From: Hyperoodon ampullatus
Lineage: Eukaryota; Chordata; Mammalia; Artiodactyla; Ziphiidae
NCBI GenBank assembly: GCA_949752795.1
Contig: OX457072.1
Span: 1,674,001-1,738,000 of the forward strand
Reading direction: 5' to 3'
Length of the DNA stretch: 64,000 nucleotides
Under the pieces are notes generated by a model. The model worked only from the letters and a program-made list of their open reading frames with translations. It had not been told where the DNA came from and ran no database searches. Every line of letters starts with the position of its first letter. Positions within the stretch are counted from its first letter, which is position 1. Both the position numbers and the translations under genes were made by a program. Shown one piece after another: positions 24,501 to 39,125 of this stretch.

Positions 24501-27190
24501 AAAAATCAAACTGCTAATTTGAGGATGTTAAAGTTAAGGAATTACTTACAAAAGCATAGGTTGTTTTTAAGAAACTGAAAAGGTTTATCTGTGTCTGTCA
24601 AGGGAGAGGCAAGGGAAGGGGCTGTGATAAAAATCATTAGGGTATTCGTACAGATAAGGATGCCTGACAGGCGATGTGTTATCCTGTGGGGCAGCATCCT
24701 AGCGAACACTTAGCAGCCTCTTCAGGGACAGGGTTGGACCCTCACCTCTCTGTCTTCCTCCCCTCTTTTCTCCTGCTAGTTTCTCTCATAGAAGGACTCC
24801 AGAGGGAAGCAAGAGGGTGAGGGAGTTTGCTCATGGAGTCCGTGGAAGTCCACAGACACAGGACATGATGTAGAAGGATGGGATTTAGATCCAGTGGGGA
24901 GAGTGTAGACACAGAGCATGCTGTGCAAGCACCATATTTGTCTGATTTCTCTGTTGAATTATAATCAATTTGTTGGGATTTATTTTATTTTCAGAGGAAA
25001 AAAGTAAATGACTATACTATAGTATTTATTTCATTTCACACCATATTAAATGTATTTTGTATTAACAGTATAGAATAAATTTTCTTTTTACTGTCGGGCT
25101 ACCCTTAAAATTCTGAAGCACAAATGAGAGCATGATGGACATTTACAATGGAAATAAACGCTTAAGATTATATTTTGAAGCCACCATGTTAAGCTTTGTC
25201 CTTTTTAAGAGATTCTGAGAACTTTTCTCTCCGTATAGCTAAAAGATCTTTTGAACATAGTGATCTTAAAAGAATATTTTACAAATTCTTAGCTCACAGG
25301 AGAAAAAATTAGTTTAAATATATATTTAGGTTTAGTAAATGTTCTGAATAATATATTAATTATCTATAGTATACACTCATGTGTTGATAAATATATGATT
25401 CTATTCGAAGGATTTCTCTGTAGAATGCATTAAATTTTGACTATTATGCAGGGGGAGAGAGTCGGCTATTCTGTTTTGTCATTTTACATTAATCCTTTGA
25501 TGTGTTGGAATGTATATTAGAAAAGGTTTGAGCATGACATTAATGTGATACTGGGAAGTAGACAGCGGGCTGGAAGCTGGTAAACCTAAGCTGGACACAC
25601 AGTGACACTGCCCACCACACCATCTGTGAGGATGTCTGTGACATTGAATGCAATCTGTTGTCTGCGCCTTGTTGTGTGAATATGACTCATCCTCTGTGTT
25701 AACTGAGTACGAAGCCAAGACTCCTAACCTTCTCTAGAAGGGCGTCCAGGAGGGCAGAGCTCCCAGGGCATCAGAGCAGTGAGTCATGGTCAGTGACTCC
25801 AGGCCGCCCGTGAGGGCCTCAGTTGCACACGGAGATGCAGGTAACTTGGATCAGATGTGGCTCATAAATGCAAGTGATGTAGGCTCAGAACTCACTTTCT
25901 GGAGAGGTTAAAACAGCAGTCAACGTGATGTCAGAAAGCCTAGTGCAGAGGAAGAAAACACTGGCAAGATTTCTAAGGCTTCCAAGGCTGCTCTTAAGCA
26001 TTTAATACAGGGAAGGGGCCTGTTTAAAAACTGGAGAAATGGGAGCAATATCTTCATCAAAATTCAAGTGCAAGATGAGTCTAGGGTGGGTGTTTGGTGG
26101 TAATGAGAGAACCATTGAAAAGTCTCGGGCCACTCTCAAAGTGTTAGTCTAGCATGATTCAAATGTGTGCTTTCTGAGTATGGAAGCGTAAGAAAAGCTT
26201 GGCTGAAGCTAAGCCTGTTGTGGTGAGAGCAGAACTGCAGGGCAGTGTGGACGGCTCACAATGTCCTGAGTTTATGTTGCCTTGATTTGGAGATTTAGAA
26301 TAGATGAAAGGAGTCTCTTGCAACAAAAGAAAAGAATATCTTCCCTGAGCTCTTGTATTCATTACCGAGAAGGTATCCCTTGTAGAGGGCATTGATAAAT
26401 TGCAATATGTATTTGAAAATCCAAATGAAATAGTGTGAATTCAATTGCTTATGATTTCATTATGGTCAGGCAAAATACATAAGAAGACAGAAAATGTACA
26501 AAGCTAAATTTTAGCTATATTCTCCATATCTTAATGAATTGGTGAATGCAGATATTTTGTGAAGCACAGATATCATCAATTAAATTTAATTGATGTATTA
26601 ATTTTTATAAAATCCTTTAATACATTTAAATCTTCAGACATTCTCATATAATACTCTTGGTGAGAGTATGAATGGTTACAAAATTTTGGGAGGGCAGTTT
26701 TATACTAAGTACCAAAATTTAAATTGCACATTTCATTGGGCTCAACAGTTCTTCTTTTTTAAAGGATGCTAACAGAAAAAAATTTACATGTAATAGAAAG
26801 ATAAAGACAATTGTCCCACCAATATAGAAATGATTACATAAATTTGTTACAGTCACTCTGTAGATTATAATACCACTATATTCAAATAGGTCTACATGTG
26901 CAGAAATTAAGGTTCAAAAATAAAACACTCACCCATACAATGAATCCATCTGTTGGGACTTTTTTAGGCCTATGTGCAAACATTTCTTTTAAAGATTTAG
27001 GATGGTTTCTACTAGATGGTTACCCCCGAATGTCTCCAGAGAAGGGTGAAGATCTAGAGGAGAGTGAAGATCCAATTTTCATGTTTTATTTTACATATTC
27101 TGTATGTTTGACTTATTTTAATGAACATTTGTATAGATATTATTTATTAACTTAAAATTATATATTATTTATTAACATTAAAAAATTGAA

Positions 27191-27535
27191 GGACTTCCCT
27201 GGTAGCACAGTGGTTAAGAATCCGCCTGCCAATGTAGGGGCACAGGTTCAAGCCCTGGTCTGGGAAGATCCCACATGCCATGGAGCAACTAAGCCCGTGT
27301 GCCACAACTACTGAGCCTGTGCTCTAAAGCCTGCAAGCCACAACTACTGAGCCCACGTGCTGCAACTACTGAAGCCCGCACACCTAGAGCCTGTGCTCCA
27401 CAACAAGAGAAGCCACCGCAATGAGAAGCCTGTGCACCGCAACGAAGAGTAGCCCCTGCTCACCTCAACTAGAGAAAGCCCACACACAGCAACGAAAACC
27501 CAATGCAGCCAAAAATAAAATTAAAAAATTTTTTT
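27191..27535 (+). mobile_element. CHR-type SINE, long form
   Basis: The head reads 'GGACTTCCCTGGTAGCACAG', followed by repeated 'CCACAACTACTGAGCC' modules and 'GAGAAGCCACCGCAATGAGA'. It ends in an A-rich tail. ATTAAAAAATT flanks both ends (27177-27187, 27520-27530), though the A-rich context weakens this as a target-site duplication. Confidence 0.95.
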
Positions 27536-28879
27536 AAAGTTCTAAAAATAATTTTTTAAATAAGACAAAAATAATCACATATAACTTATTACACAAACAT
27601 AAGAAAATCTAGATGATTTTTTGTGACATAGAAATTCTTACAGTTTTAAGTAAATTTTGTCTTAATTATATTTTGAAAAAATGCCAATATATTTCTGAAA
27701 TACTACAGAAAAGCAGCACTTGATATTATTGAATTTGAAGGAGATTCATTCTTTCTAGATTAGAATGCCTACAATTTTCATAGCAGGACACTCATGCCAT
27801 TTACATAGCAAGGAATCAAGAAACTTTTTTTTCACCAAATGTGGAACTTTTCTGGTTCATTAACTTTGATTTCATCCTCAAAAATGAGTTATAAATCTAG
27901 AGGGAGAATTAGTTTGTCAAGCCAGCCTCAAAGTATATTCTAACAAATTGACATATAGTAGAATGTCATGACAACACATGTAGTTATTTTTCACTATGCA
28001 GTGAGCAATGACCTATACTGAAATTTGCATTTTAATTACATGATCCTACCTACTGAGGCATGAGTTGATTTTAATCACAATTTACACAACAGGCAGATTT
28101 AGGAGACTAACTAAAATGGATATGCTTAATATGGATTTGTTGTAATGACAGAAACTAAGGTTTTTTAAATGAAAATGATTTGTATTTCTTACACTCTGTA
28201 TAATAGTATAATTTGTTCCATGAGCAATAAATGCAGTACATGCATATGCAAAATATAACAAAAAATTAGCACTTAATAAAAAGCTTAAAGAATTATGGTA
28301 ATGTAATGTTTAAAGATAAATAGAGATGTTGGGGAGAAGTTTCCTCTAGATAAAATGATGTAGTATATTTAGAAGTTAATACATATTAAATATTCTATGA
28401 TAATACATTAGAAGGAAGGGGATCTGGAGCAGATGCAGCTGTGGCTGGAAGAAGGAAAAGAGAAATAAACCCTTGTTAGCTTTTTTTGTTTTGACAGTTT
28501 AAGGCAATTCAATCAAAGCCTCTTCGGGTTTCCATGTGGAGAAGCTCTTCTGCTAAACCTTTTATAGGGACTTGAAAAGTGGTTTCTGATGTATGTCAGA
28601 TCACTCACTGGGGGTAGAGAGATGAGAAATCCTCATTTCACAAGAACCCGCAAATAGCTTCCATTCACTCTGAATAACAGCAAAGTCTTTACAAGAAAGC
28701 ATCATTCAGAGTTCGATCAAGAGGCAGAAGCCACTCCAGTTATTTGAACAAAGAGGATTTAATGTACAGAATTTTAGCTAGATATCAAGTGTTAAATATG
28801 TGAGTGAAAAGGTAGAAAAAAGTCACTAGGGTTTTCACGGAGGTAGCAGGAAGCAGCCTCACAAGTAGGTCTGATGCGA

Positions 28880-29570
28880 TGCTGAATTCTGTTTGCTAGT
28901 AGTTTGTTGAGGATTTTTAAATCTGTAATTCATCAAAGTATCAGTATTTAGTTTTCTTTTTTTTTATAGGTTCTTTATCTGGCTTTCATATCAGAGTAAT
29001 GCTATCATCATAGAATGGAGGTATTCCCTCCTCTTCAATTTTTTGGAAGAATTTGAGAGAGATTGGTGCTCATGTTTTTTAAATCTTATGTAGAATTCAC
29101 CAGTGAAGCCATCTTGTCTTGAACTTGTCTCTTTGGGGAGGTTTTGATTCCTGATTCAGTCTCCTTACTATTTACAGGTCTCTTCAGATTTTCTGTTTCT
29201 TCACGATCCAGTGTTGGCAGTTTGTGTGTTTCTAGGGATTATCCCATTTAACCTATGTTATCCAATGTACCCGCCTACAATTATTTATGGTACTCTGTTA
29301 TAACACTTCTTATTTCTGTCAAATTGGTAGTAACAGCCCCGTTTCATTTCTGATTAACTTATTTGAATCTTCTCTCTTTTTGTTTCATCATAGCACATAC
29401 TTATCAATTATGTCGATCTTTTAGAAGAACCAACTGTAGGCTTTGTTGGTTTTCTCTGTTGTTTTTCTATTCTCTATTTTGTTTGTCTCTGCTCCAAACT
29501 TTATTATTCCTTCCTTCTGCTTATTTGTGATTTAGTGTGTTCTTTAAAATGTAAAGTTAGGTTGTTTTCA
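28880..29570 (-). mobile_element. L1 ORF2-derived fragment, antisense
   Basis: This is the complement of the L1 reverse transcriptase region: 'TTGTTGAGGATTTTTAAATC', 'TTGGAAGAATTTGAGAGA', 'GAATTCACCAGTGAAGCCATC' and 'GAACCAACTGTAGGCTTTG'. It is multiply mutated and not coding. Confidence 0.85.
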
Positions 29571-30315
29571 CTGGAATTGAAAAAAGTATAAATTTTAATA
29601 TTTGTTAGAGAATACATTTCATAACCTATAATCATAATTTTAAGAGCAACTTCAGTGTAATTTACATCTCTTTTGTGCCATAAAATAAGACAGTGAGGTT
29701 CTAGTCAGTGAGTTAGTTTTAACAAGACAATAAATGGCAAGCTTCACATACTACTTTAAGTAAACACATACTGTTCCTACAATATATTTTAAATCCCCGA
29801 AAATATAGCTTCCTATAACAACACTTATAATCCAAGGTTTACAATTCAACAATCCTTAGAATTATTAAATCAAACATTTCAAGGTTTTTGTTGTTAGTAG
29901 TAAATAGAACTAATAGAGAATAAGTACAAATTTAAGTCAAATTTTTTGATAACTTATATGTAAGTATTCACTTTCATATCATTGTTTAAATAAAGTTATT
30001 TGTTAATCCAATGCTTTGCATTCCCCAAAATGCTTTTGAATCCTCAAACTTGTAGCATCGAATCCTATCTGAACTTTAATTAAAATTAAATTACAATTAT
30101 TTTAGGCTTACAATAACTTATTTCCTCTTTAGATATAATTTAATTGTATTAAAACATCTGAGTATCTCATAAGCATGAAGTTACAGAATATAAAAGAAAA
30201 TATTCAATATAGTAATCAAGAAATGCAGTTTCCTTTGTTTGTGTCCTGGATTTGCCCCTTTCTGCTCCACACAAACACTTTCAGAATTTTCACAAACTGC
30301 CATTCTTCACATCTT

Positions 30316-30520
30316 TTTTTTTTTTTTGCGGTACGTGGGCTTCTCACTGTTGTGGCTTCTCCCGTTGCGGAGCACAGGCTCCGGACGTGCAGGCTCAGCG
30401 GCCATGGCTCACGGGCCCAGCCGCTCTGCGGCATGTGGGATCTTCCAGGACCGGGGCACGAACCCATCTCCCCTGCATCGGCAGGCAGACTCTCAACCAC
30501 TGTGCCACCTGGGAAGCCCC
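30316..30520 (-). mobile_element. CHR-type SINE, short cetacean form
   Basis: A left poly-T tail leads into 'GCGGTACGTGGGCTTCTCAC' and 'CAGCGGCCATGGCTCACGGG', then the head ending 'CCACCTGGGAAGCCCC'. Open frames running through it are SINE artefacts. Confidence 0.95.
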
Positions 30521-30629
30521 ACATCATTTTAACATAAAAATATATACCGGCTTTTCACAATTTTTCTCTCTTTATAAAAAGAAATAGTTAAAATAATTTT
30601 TATGTAACTATTTAAAAATAAATGTTTTC

Positions 30630-31100
30630 ACTATGAGAAATTGAAAAATACTTCAAAGGAGAAAGAAGAAATATGGGTCTCATAATCTCAACATACAGAT
30701 CTTACCATGTTTGAAAAATTAATATGCATTTTGTGTATATATCATACATTATGTAATATTTACTTGAGATTTTATTTTTCTCATAGCTTTAAAAATTATA
30801 GTCAATTGACTTATTGTGAGCTTTTCCTATATTCTTTCAAAATCTCATTTTCAGTGGTTCTATCAAAATATGTAGGTGCAACCTTCTATTAATATAAATT
30901 AATTTTTCTATTTCACCCTCCCAAATATTGATTCAATAAATAGCCTTGTGTATGCTTGTTCATATGAATTTCTGATAATTTCCTTAGAAAATTGCTAACA
31001 GTAGAAATACTGAGTCAGTGATGATGTTCATGGTTATAAGTATATATATATATATGGTTATATCTCACTGAACCACCCTCAACATTTGTTATAAAAGTAG
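30630..31100 (-). mobile_element. Probable old L1 fragment
   Basis: Weak antisense L1 3'-end features include 'GTATGCTTGTTCATATGAAT' and 'GAAATACTGAGTCAGTG', a decayed form of the conserved 'TGCTGGGTCA' block. A TA run lies at about 31040-31055. Confidence 0.45.
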
Positions 31101-33099
31101 CTCCCTGCAGCCACATTAGCATGGAAGCTGTTTCCATTTGAATTTCAGTGCCTCACACTAGAATCCATGTATTTTCTCTCCTTTTATGTGATAATTGAGT
31201 TCCTCACCTCTGGCAGGAAACCACTTCTCTTCGCCAAGAATAGCAAGTAGCCTTGATAACTCTGTTTTGCAGCTCTGAAGGAATGTTTCATCTGCTCACG
31301 TATCAAGAATCTCTGTTTCTTCTCAGGGTCACTCTGGCTGCATATCAACTGGTCAGCTTCTCTGGGATGAGCAAAATGGCCCTGGAGGTCATTTTAAGCC
31401 TGGGAGAGGGAATGTGATACTCGAAATTCTCTGAGAGAATGAGGTGAAAGCCAGTTAGGAGAGTTATCATGGTAGTACTTATTCTTAGAAAGTTTAATGG
31501 TTTTGAGCTTAAGTCCTCCAAAGCAGTATTGATACCACTTTATTGAGCTATCGGATTCTAGTCCTGAGGAAGACCTTCCGTGTTGTGTAAACTGATCCTC
31601 TATTTCTAGCTAATGAGACTTATTTCACACCTAACTCCCTTTATTTGTAAGTTAGGCCTTTCTATTCACAAAGTGCATTATTTAAAAGTTTCCTTAAAAT
31701 GACAGGAAGTCACGTTCCAGGCACTATCTACTCAGTGACACCATGGTGTCCTCTGGAGGGCACAAAGGTTTCTCTCTCTTCTATGTGGAGACTTTCATAT
31801 AATCAAAGACATATTTCTTCCTCTAGGTCTTTTCTTCTATGATCTAAACATACTCAGTTTCTTTAGCTGTTTAATTTGCCACTTGCTTTCCAGAATCTTC
31901 AACATTTTTGTTGAACTTTTCTGAGCATACTTTAATTGATCCATTTCCCTATTAAACTATGATTCAAGAATAATGACAATAACCATGGTCTATTCCTAAG
32001 CTCTTAACTTATCCTATTTAATTCCATGTCACATGCAAGTGTTAAGTTCTCTGACCCCACCTTGCAGATGTGGGGGACCCCAACGTCATGGCGGTAAAGG
32101 ATTTTGAGTAGAATTACAGTTACTGACATGACTAAGTACTGGACCCCAGAAATGTGAATCCATCTACATTACTTGGCATTCATTGTTTCAAGTATATCAG
32201 ACCACATAGGTCGCAAGAGGTCTGTTACTCCCCTTGTTGTAAGCATTGTATTTAATGAATATGGTGGAGAATAAAGTCAACACTTCTGACACTTACATCA
32301 AATCATCTACTTATATTAATCTTTCAGACAACTACTTATCTTTTTCAAAACTATTGCCATTATAGCTCACCCCACTCTTACTCATGTAGTGAACATTTTA
32401 AGAGTAAGTGAATACTTTCACATTTAATTGTCTTAAATTCCATCTGTTTGTTTCACTCTGACAAAAAGTACTTGTATCTGCTTCTCCACGCCAGTGTATT
32501 AGCTGATATTCCCAACTTTTTGCCACTGCATTTTGATTAGAATATTTTCTGCTTTCATCCAGATTAGCCATAAAATTGTTAAAAGTGACCAGAGTGTTCT
32601 TATATGCTTAGATATGATAGGAGTACATGTGTATTAGTTATTTTTTAAACCTTCTTTTAGAAAACAGACGCCTCATATCTTCCTTCTCCTGAGTATCACT
32701 GTGGCAGTGGAGTCCAAACACTCCCTTTAGCCAGTACTCAGTTCCAGACAGTCACCTCGTTGTTCAATGTCTCTTCTGATACCAGAATTCAAACCCAGGC
32801 TTGCCTGTGTGAGAGCACACACTTTTCCAGGTTATTCTTCTAGATTCAGAAACTTCCTAGAAATACATCTGAGCATTCCCACGCTCACAAGAATTCTGTG
32901 TGTCGGATTTCCTTTGCACAGCAACCTCCTTTTACTATATATCCTGTGTCAATTTGTCAAAGTATTTCACAAGTATGCTGAGAGTATTAGTTATGGGCTG
33001 TTATTGACTGCATGTCGAAGTAGGTGACAGGCAGCAATGCAAGTGAAGATTACACAATGGAAATCTAGTAAAACATGTTCCTGGAGTGGAAGAAAGGAC

Positions 33100-34930
33100 A
33101 CAGTCTCCTATGTCGTTACTTGGGTTTTACCCACTTGATCTGCCATGGAAAGAAAATGTAAATCAAAGCGTCAGTTTATTTCTTCTCATCTTTCCCGTTA
33201 TTTCCCATTATTGATGTTGATGTTTTCTTATTTGTTATTTGTGATAGATTACACATTTTATTATTCTGAAGTGTCTGTCTTAGCCTCACATGATGCTTTT
33301 TCCCCTTTTTCCTCTTTTTTTCTGATATAAGTAGGTATTTTATATTTCATTTCTGTTATTTTATTCCTTCTGGCTAGCATGTCTGCCTTTGCTCATCTTT
33401 TTATTTACAACTTTCCTAAATCACTTTTTTACATATTTTTGTACATATTACATAGTTTTGTTTTGCTTAGTGAACTAATATGGCAGACATCTTCTTTTAA
33501 TAGATAAATTTACTTCATTTATAGTAATTAAAATAAGAGATGTGAGATTTAATTCTACAGTCATATTTTTATTGGTTTTAATGAATAAATTGTATTATTT
33601 AATACTCCCTGCATGTTCCTACTTTTAGCTGAGAAAGGTCTACCTTACTATAATCCTCTAATTTACGATCATTCTCCCTTTCACTAGATATGAGCTATAT
33701 AATCCCTAATTTGAAAAATAAGAGAATGCATACATATGTCTTACTTTTCCTTTTCTTCATGACCCTTCTTCAGTAAATTACTTTATATTTTTAGTATATT
33801 TATTTCATAAGTACTTGATTTTTAGTACTAAATGACATGTTTTGATAACTGGTTATAGCAGATGATGAAATTAGCATAATTATGCTACTGGTGGTCCCCT
33901 TTCCCCGACCACTGCCAGCTATTCTTATTCATTTTCATTTCATTTTTTTCATTTGCAACATTTAAATTCTCTTTTGTAACAATAACTTCCAATTCAATTT
34001 TAGTCTGGTTTTCTACAGACTGTATGGTTTCTACTACCAGCACCATCTATGTTTGTTTTTTCTATTCGTCTCATTTCTCTGGCAGGCAGAAATTTACCTT
34101 CTTGCATTTTCTATAGGAAACTCTCTGGGGAATAATTTTTCCATTTGTTTGTACATGTTCAGAATTTTAAACTGCGCCCTTTATTCTTGAATAGCATGTT
34201 GGTAATGGCAGAAAGTTCACTTTTTTTTTTTTTCTATCAGAGCACTACTCCGCTGTCTTCTTGGGTTAAAATTTTCAGTCGAGGTGACTGAGGCTAAATT
34301 GATTTTTTTTTTCCCCTAAGGAGGCTTCTTCTTTGACCTGGTCAAGTAGACTGAAAGATCCTCTCGTTTTCTTTGAAGTTTAGTAGCTTATCAACTTAGG
34401 CCTCAAGATGGACTCTTCCAGTGCAATTATTCCTGGAACACAGTGTGTCTATTTAACTGGTAGATTCAAATAATTGTACATTTTGCAAACTTCTCTTTAA
34501 ATATATCTTTATGTTTTTTTCCTCTTGCTTGTTCTTCCCTTATTCAGGGTCACTATTGGTGTCCATACTGAGCGTCCTTTACTTCTTCTCCATACTTGCC
34601 ATTTTCTACTGAATCTTTTATGTTCTTCATCCATTTCTACTTTATTTCTCCTGTTTTCTCAGTCCTGTCCTCCACTCCTAGTTGAGTTGTTGGCAATGTC
34701 TATTTTGACAGTATGTTTCAATTCCATCTTCATGTTTGTGAAGTAATATCTTTTCCACTTCTCTTCTGAGATAAACCAGCTGTTTCTTTCTCCCTCTTGC
34801 TTTACGATCTTCCCTGTGGTCTTTAGATTTACCTACTTTTCTTGTTATACAGGGGAGATGTTTTTTTAAATTTCTTTAATTCATGCAAATTTTCATCACA
34901 ATTTAAATTTTGATTGCAAACAAATTACAT
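33100..34930 (-). mobile_element. Probable L1M fragment(s), antisense
   Basis: The pyrimidine-biased DNA has blocks resembling the antisense L1M 5' region, such as 'CAGAGCACTACTCCGCTGTC' (34231-34258 area). It is diverged and the edges are uncertain. Confidence 0.45.
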
Positions 34931-35177
34931 ATTCTTTATCTTGAAATGAGAGTGTCGGTTCATCATCTCCCTTATCTTTTATTAAGTTTAAAGAGATACT
35001 ATGGGTGTTCCTTTAAATGAAGTGAATTTTTCCTGGTCCAGCCTGTAGCAGAGGAAACAGCTCTAGCAGACATAAAGAAACTTTCCTGAAACAGTGGTAA
35101 CACAACAAATCCTTATGACCATACCCAGAGAGTTAATCCAACATTCTGGTTAGGAAAAAAAAAAAAATTCAAAATTC

Positions 35178-35178
<1 letters not shown>

Positions 35179-35221
<43 letters not shown>
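35179..35221. repeat. (GT)n microsatellite
   Basis: About 20 GT units carry one early interruption, and an A run sits just upstream. Confidence 0.97.
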
Positions 35222-35222
<1 letters not shown>

Positions 35223-36084
35223 TACCATGTTTGCGAATATAATCCTGTGTGCCTCTCATGATGGAAAGTTATTTAACTGCGTCATCAATGCTATGCATCA
35301 TCTCTGTATGCTGAGAGAATGACTGAAGGCTTAAAATCAGACACGAATTCCCTGCTCACAGAAGACTCGTCTCAGCACTGGTCTGCTCTCCCCACTTTGT
35401 AAGAGCCACACCAAGCACTACATTTGTGCCTTCAGAGCCGTGTTGATTGGCCATCACCTGTGCTCATAGGAAGTGCAGATTCCTTATTCTCTCTGCTTTT
35501 TAGCATGCTATACTGTAATGGGCACATTTCATCATCCAAAAATGCCAGGGAGCTATACTGTCTGATGGACTTAGCTGCCGTGTCAAAGGAAACAACTATC
35601 AGAGCTCTTCTGATATTATTATTCCATGTGACCTCACCACCCAGTCCAGGGCCCAAGCATGGGAAGTAGCTGCTTGTTTTTTCAATTGGTAAATCAGTTG
35701 ATTTTCTCTAATATCTGAATATTTTAAAAATTATTTTCAAGGTTCAGTTTCCCTTAGGCTTGTTGTTGGTGAGAAATCAGAAATGATAAAAGCTAAGTAG
35801 GAATTTGTGAAAGGTTTAGATTATTTTCATAGTTTCAGATATATAAATATATGCAAGACTATAAAATATAAGATGAGGCTTGAAATCTTAATTTATGTCT
35901 ATATCTGTATCTTTGGGTGATAAAGGAAGAATATCAAAGGTTAAATCTCCTTGAAAGGGAGAGAAAGGTGGAGTTAACTTAGTTTAAGGTTTCAAGGGGA
36001 GACCAGAAGACAGAAGTTGTCAGCCTTGAGCTTCCAAATCCTGGCCATTACCATGTGTGATAGTAAGGGCTGCATGGTATCTAA

Positions 36085-36265
36085 CCAAAGGTTTGGGGTT
36101 CTGCAACCAAACTTCTTATCTCCACACTTCTTACTGGGTGAGTGTCCTTGGTGGTTGTCCTAAGCCCTGTCTTCTAGTTGCCTTATCTGTAAACCAGTTG
36201 TTTTAAAGTATGATGTGATTTAATAGGTGTAAATAGCTCAGCTTTATGTCTGGCACATAGTAAAT
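36085..36265 (+). mobile_element. MIR SINE
   Basis: Sense MIR features appear in order: 'TTGCCTTATCTGTAAACC', 'TGTGATTTAATAGGTGTAAA' and 'TGTCTGGCACATAGTAAATA'. Confidence 0.65.
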
Positions 36266-38659
36266 ATACCAGCTTTGTCAAGAATGGCAAAAAGTCTGAG
36301 ATGCTGCTCCACTTACAAGGTTATGTGCTTTATATATATATTAAGATTGCAGAAACATGAGGCACCTGGGTCATGGGGAAAAGTTCTTCACTGATTCTCA
36401 CAACCAGCTCTTCAGCCAAAGGAACATCAGTGTCAGTGACCGCACCCAGACTGCAGGGGATGCGATGAGAACACCTGGTGGCGGCTACGCCCCGGAAGAC
36501 AGATGGGGGAGAAGGTGCTTCTCTGCTTACACAGGGCCGTGAAACCACTGCCCCCAACTGCTAGAAGGAGACAGAGACAACCTGTCCTTCTGAGGCAGGA
36601 TGGAAAGAGCCCTGGGTCTCCACCTAACCTTTTAAAATGTAAATGTCACTCCAAGGGCCAGATAAACCCAGGTGTCTCTGAATTACATGACTCAGAGTCT
36701 CCAAGCCCTGGGCCTCCTTCTCTTTGAAATGAATGTGTCCAGGGAGAGAGCCACCCAGTCTCCCTGGCACTCGGCGCCTTAGCCGGCAACTGTCTGGCCA
36801 TAACCATTCAGCCTCTCAGGGAGGTAAAGCAAGTTTTATTATCCTTTCAGTTCAGATGAGAACAAGTAACTAGAGAAATCGCTCCGGTTCTAATTCTCAA
36901 GGTATATGAAAAGAAAAATGTTTCCAGTAAAAGTAAAGACAAGCATTCTAACATTCTTGTCTTTTTCTGTAGACATTTCCTTGTCTCAGGAGCTAGGGCT
37001 TTTTTATAGGAGCACTGAGAAATCCAGAGAGTTTTATTTCCCTGTAGTAAAGTGAGTGGACACACATACTTTGCAAGTTAATACATTTTCTTTAACGTCA
37101 TTTTCTTCATAATCATCCATCATGGTGCCCACTATATTATGAATCTAGTTTAACTAGAACACACTTTGTATGGTTGCCCAAGTAGTAGTCTTTCCATATT
37201 TTGGAACAGTTTTTAACATTTTGTAGACAGCATCAAATTATGATAACAATGAGTAACTCTGAATCCCATAACCAAAAAGTTTACTCAAGGGAGTATTACA
37301 TGTTAAAAGGGGAAGTTAGCAAAGGATACGTAAAGACAAGCCCACTAGGTGCAAATGTTTTTGTTTTTAAATATACGTGGATAGAACAACTGCTATATTT
37401 TGCTTCCTTTATCACTTCCTTAAGGGTGATTTAATTGACCAAGTTGTATAATCCTTTTCCCCTGGTATGTGAAAGAAGATTTAAGTGATTAGTGACACAG
37501 AAAAGCACAGCAAGAATGTTCCCGTCAGAGAATCATTCATCCCATTTGGGGTTTAATGGATTGACTTTATGCTCCATAGTGCATGCACTGCAGAAACCTG
37601 CTTTATTGCCAGAATTCCCTTCCTACCGGTTTTGATTGTATAGGCACTAACCCAATTCTCCCGTCCACTGTATTTTACTGGACTCGTTTCTAGTGCCTTT
37701 GAAGCCTTAGAGTATAACCCAGATGATGTGGCTAATATGTTAAATGATTCATCATTAAGAAATACTTTGAAACAAACTCACTTCAAACAGAAATACTGCA
37801 CTGTTTGCAGTATTTTTCATTACAGTATTTTTCACCTGAAGAACAAAACAGCTCAAAATGCAAAACTGTCCATTAAATTATATTTATAGTTACCTTCTAG
37901 CTGCAAAAAGTAGATGTAGGCTCGGGAAATGGAGGAATATGTTATAAAATGATAAATAGCATGTCTTATACTTTATTATCTTTTATTAGCTTAAGAAAAA
38001 TATATTTGGTGTGCTCTTCCTCTCATGAATAACTCAGGGCCAAATATTGTAAAACCAGTAAAATATATACAAACCCAAAGCTAAAAATATGAAGAAGACT
38101 GTCACATTCAAAAAGAAATCGTGGTTTTACAGCAAACGGAGGTTGATGCTATTTGTGTTCACTTGCAGGCCTCAAATGAGATGGGTGGCAGCTGTCCTCC
38201 CGAGCTGAGTCCCAGGTGGGAGGACTGCAAGCCCATCTGAGTCAGACAGGCGCTACTGAGACACCAGAGCTGGGGAAGAGAAGAGTTGTCAGTGAGAACT
38301 GGGCTAAAACATAAACACAGAGGGTGAGCTAAGGATTCAAAAGTTAAGTATGAGAAGCAAGGTCTTAGTGGAGTGAAGCAGGTAGGCAATTGTCAAAGAG
38401 GAGAATATAAAGTCAAGTTGTCTGTGGCGTGTGTGGGCTGCGGCTTTGCGTCTACGGAGGTCAAGGTAGGACAGCTTCCAAGGTAAAAAGAACTGTGTGT
38501 AGCTGGACAAATTGACAAGGGAAGGAATCATTTTATGCTAATGAAGGCTAGGAAGACGTGATTTTCAAGTGAAAAGTGATCATTGTATCAGGCATCAGAG
38601 GTACCCCTTGACATGTGAAGGGAATGCATCTTCAAAATAAGGGCTGCAGCTCATGTCAT

Positions 38660-39125
38660 GTTTCCTTTGAAGACTCACGGAAATAGATCTTCCAGATCAA
38701 GGAAAGGACAGAGCCCAAGCATCATGGGAAAGGTGCCCATGCTTTGGGGGACATTCTCTTTGGCCCTTTTGCATTTCTGCAGGTCTTGTGAGCGCACATT
38801 TTGTTTCAGGCTATTTTTTCAAGGGTGTTTACATAGAAAACAGACTTAGAAAATGGAGATAGTGTTTCCCTCAGAACCAAGGGAAGATTTTCTTACCTTC
38901 CATTTGGACGTCTTGGAAGGTAGAGATAATATCTCCCTCCAGAGCAAAGGGGAGTTGTGCCTACAGCCCATTATAAAAGATTCAGGTTTCCTAAACTCAG
39001 GGATCCTCGCATGCGATGCAACCCATTGTGCGCAGACACAAATATGCTGATACTCATGGTGTTTGCTGTGCCATGTTGATAAAGTCCTTTGTCTCTGTCC
39101 CAAGAATATAATGTCTTCTGCCAGC
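38660..39125 (+). mobile_element. Candidate retroviral-type LTR
   Basis: A TATAAAAG box lies at about 38971-38979, and roughly 100 bp downstream comes 'GATAAAGTCCTTTGTCTCTG', the polyadenylation and R/U5 pattern common in ERV LTRs. Edges and family are not recognised. It could also be chance TATA plus ATAAA spacing. Confidence 0.3.
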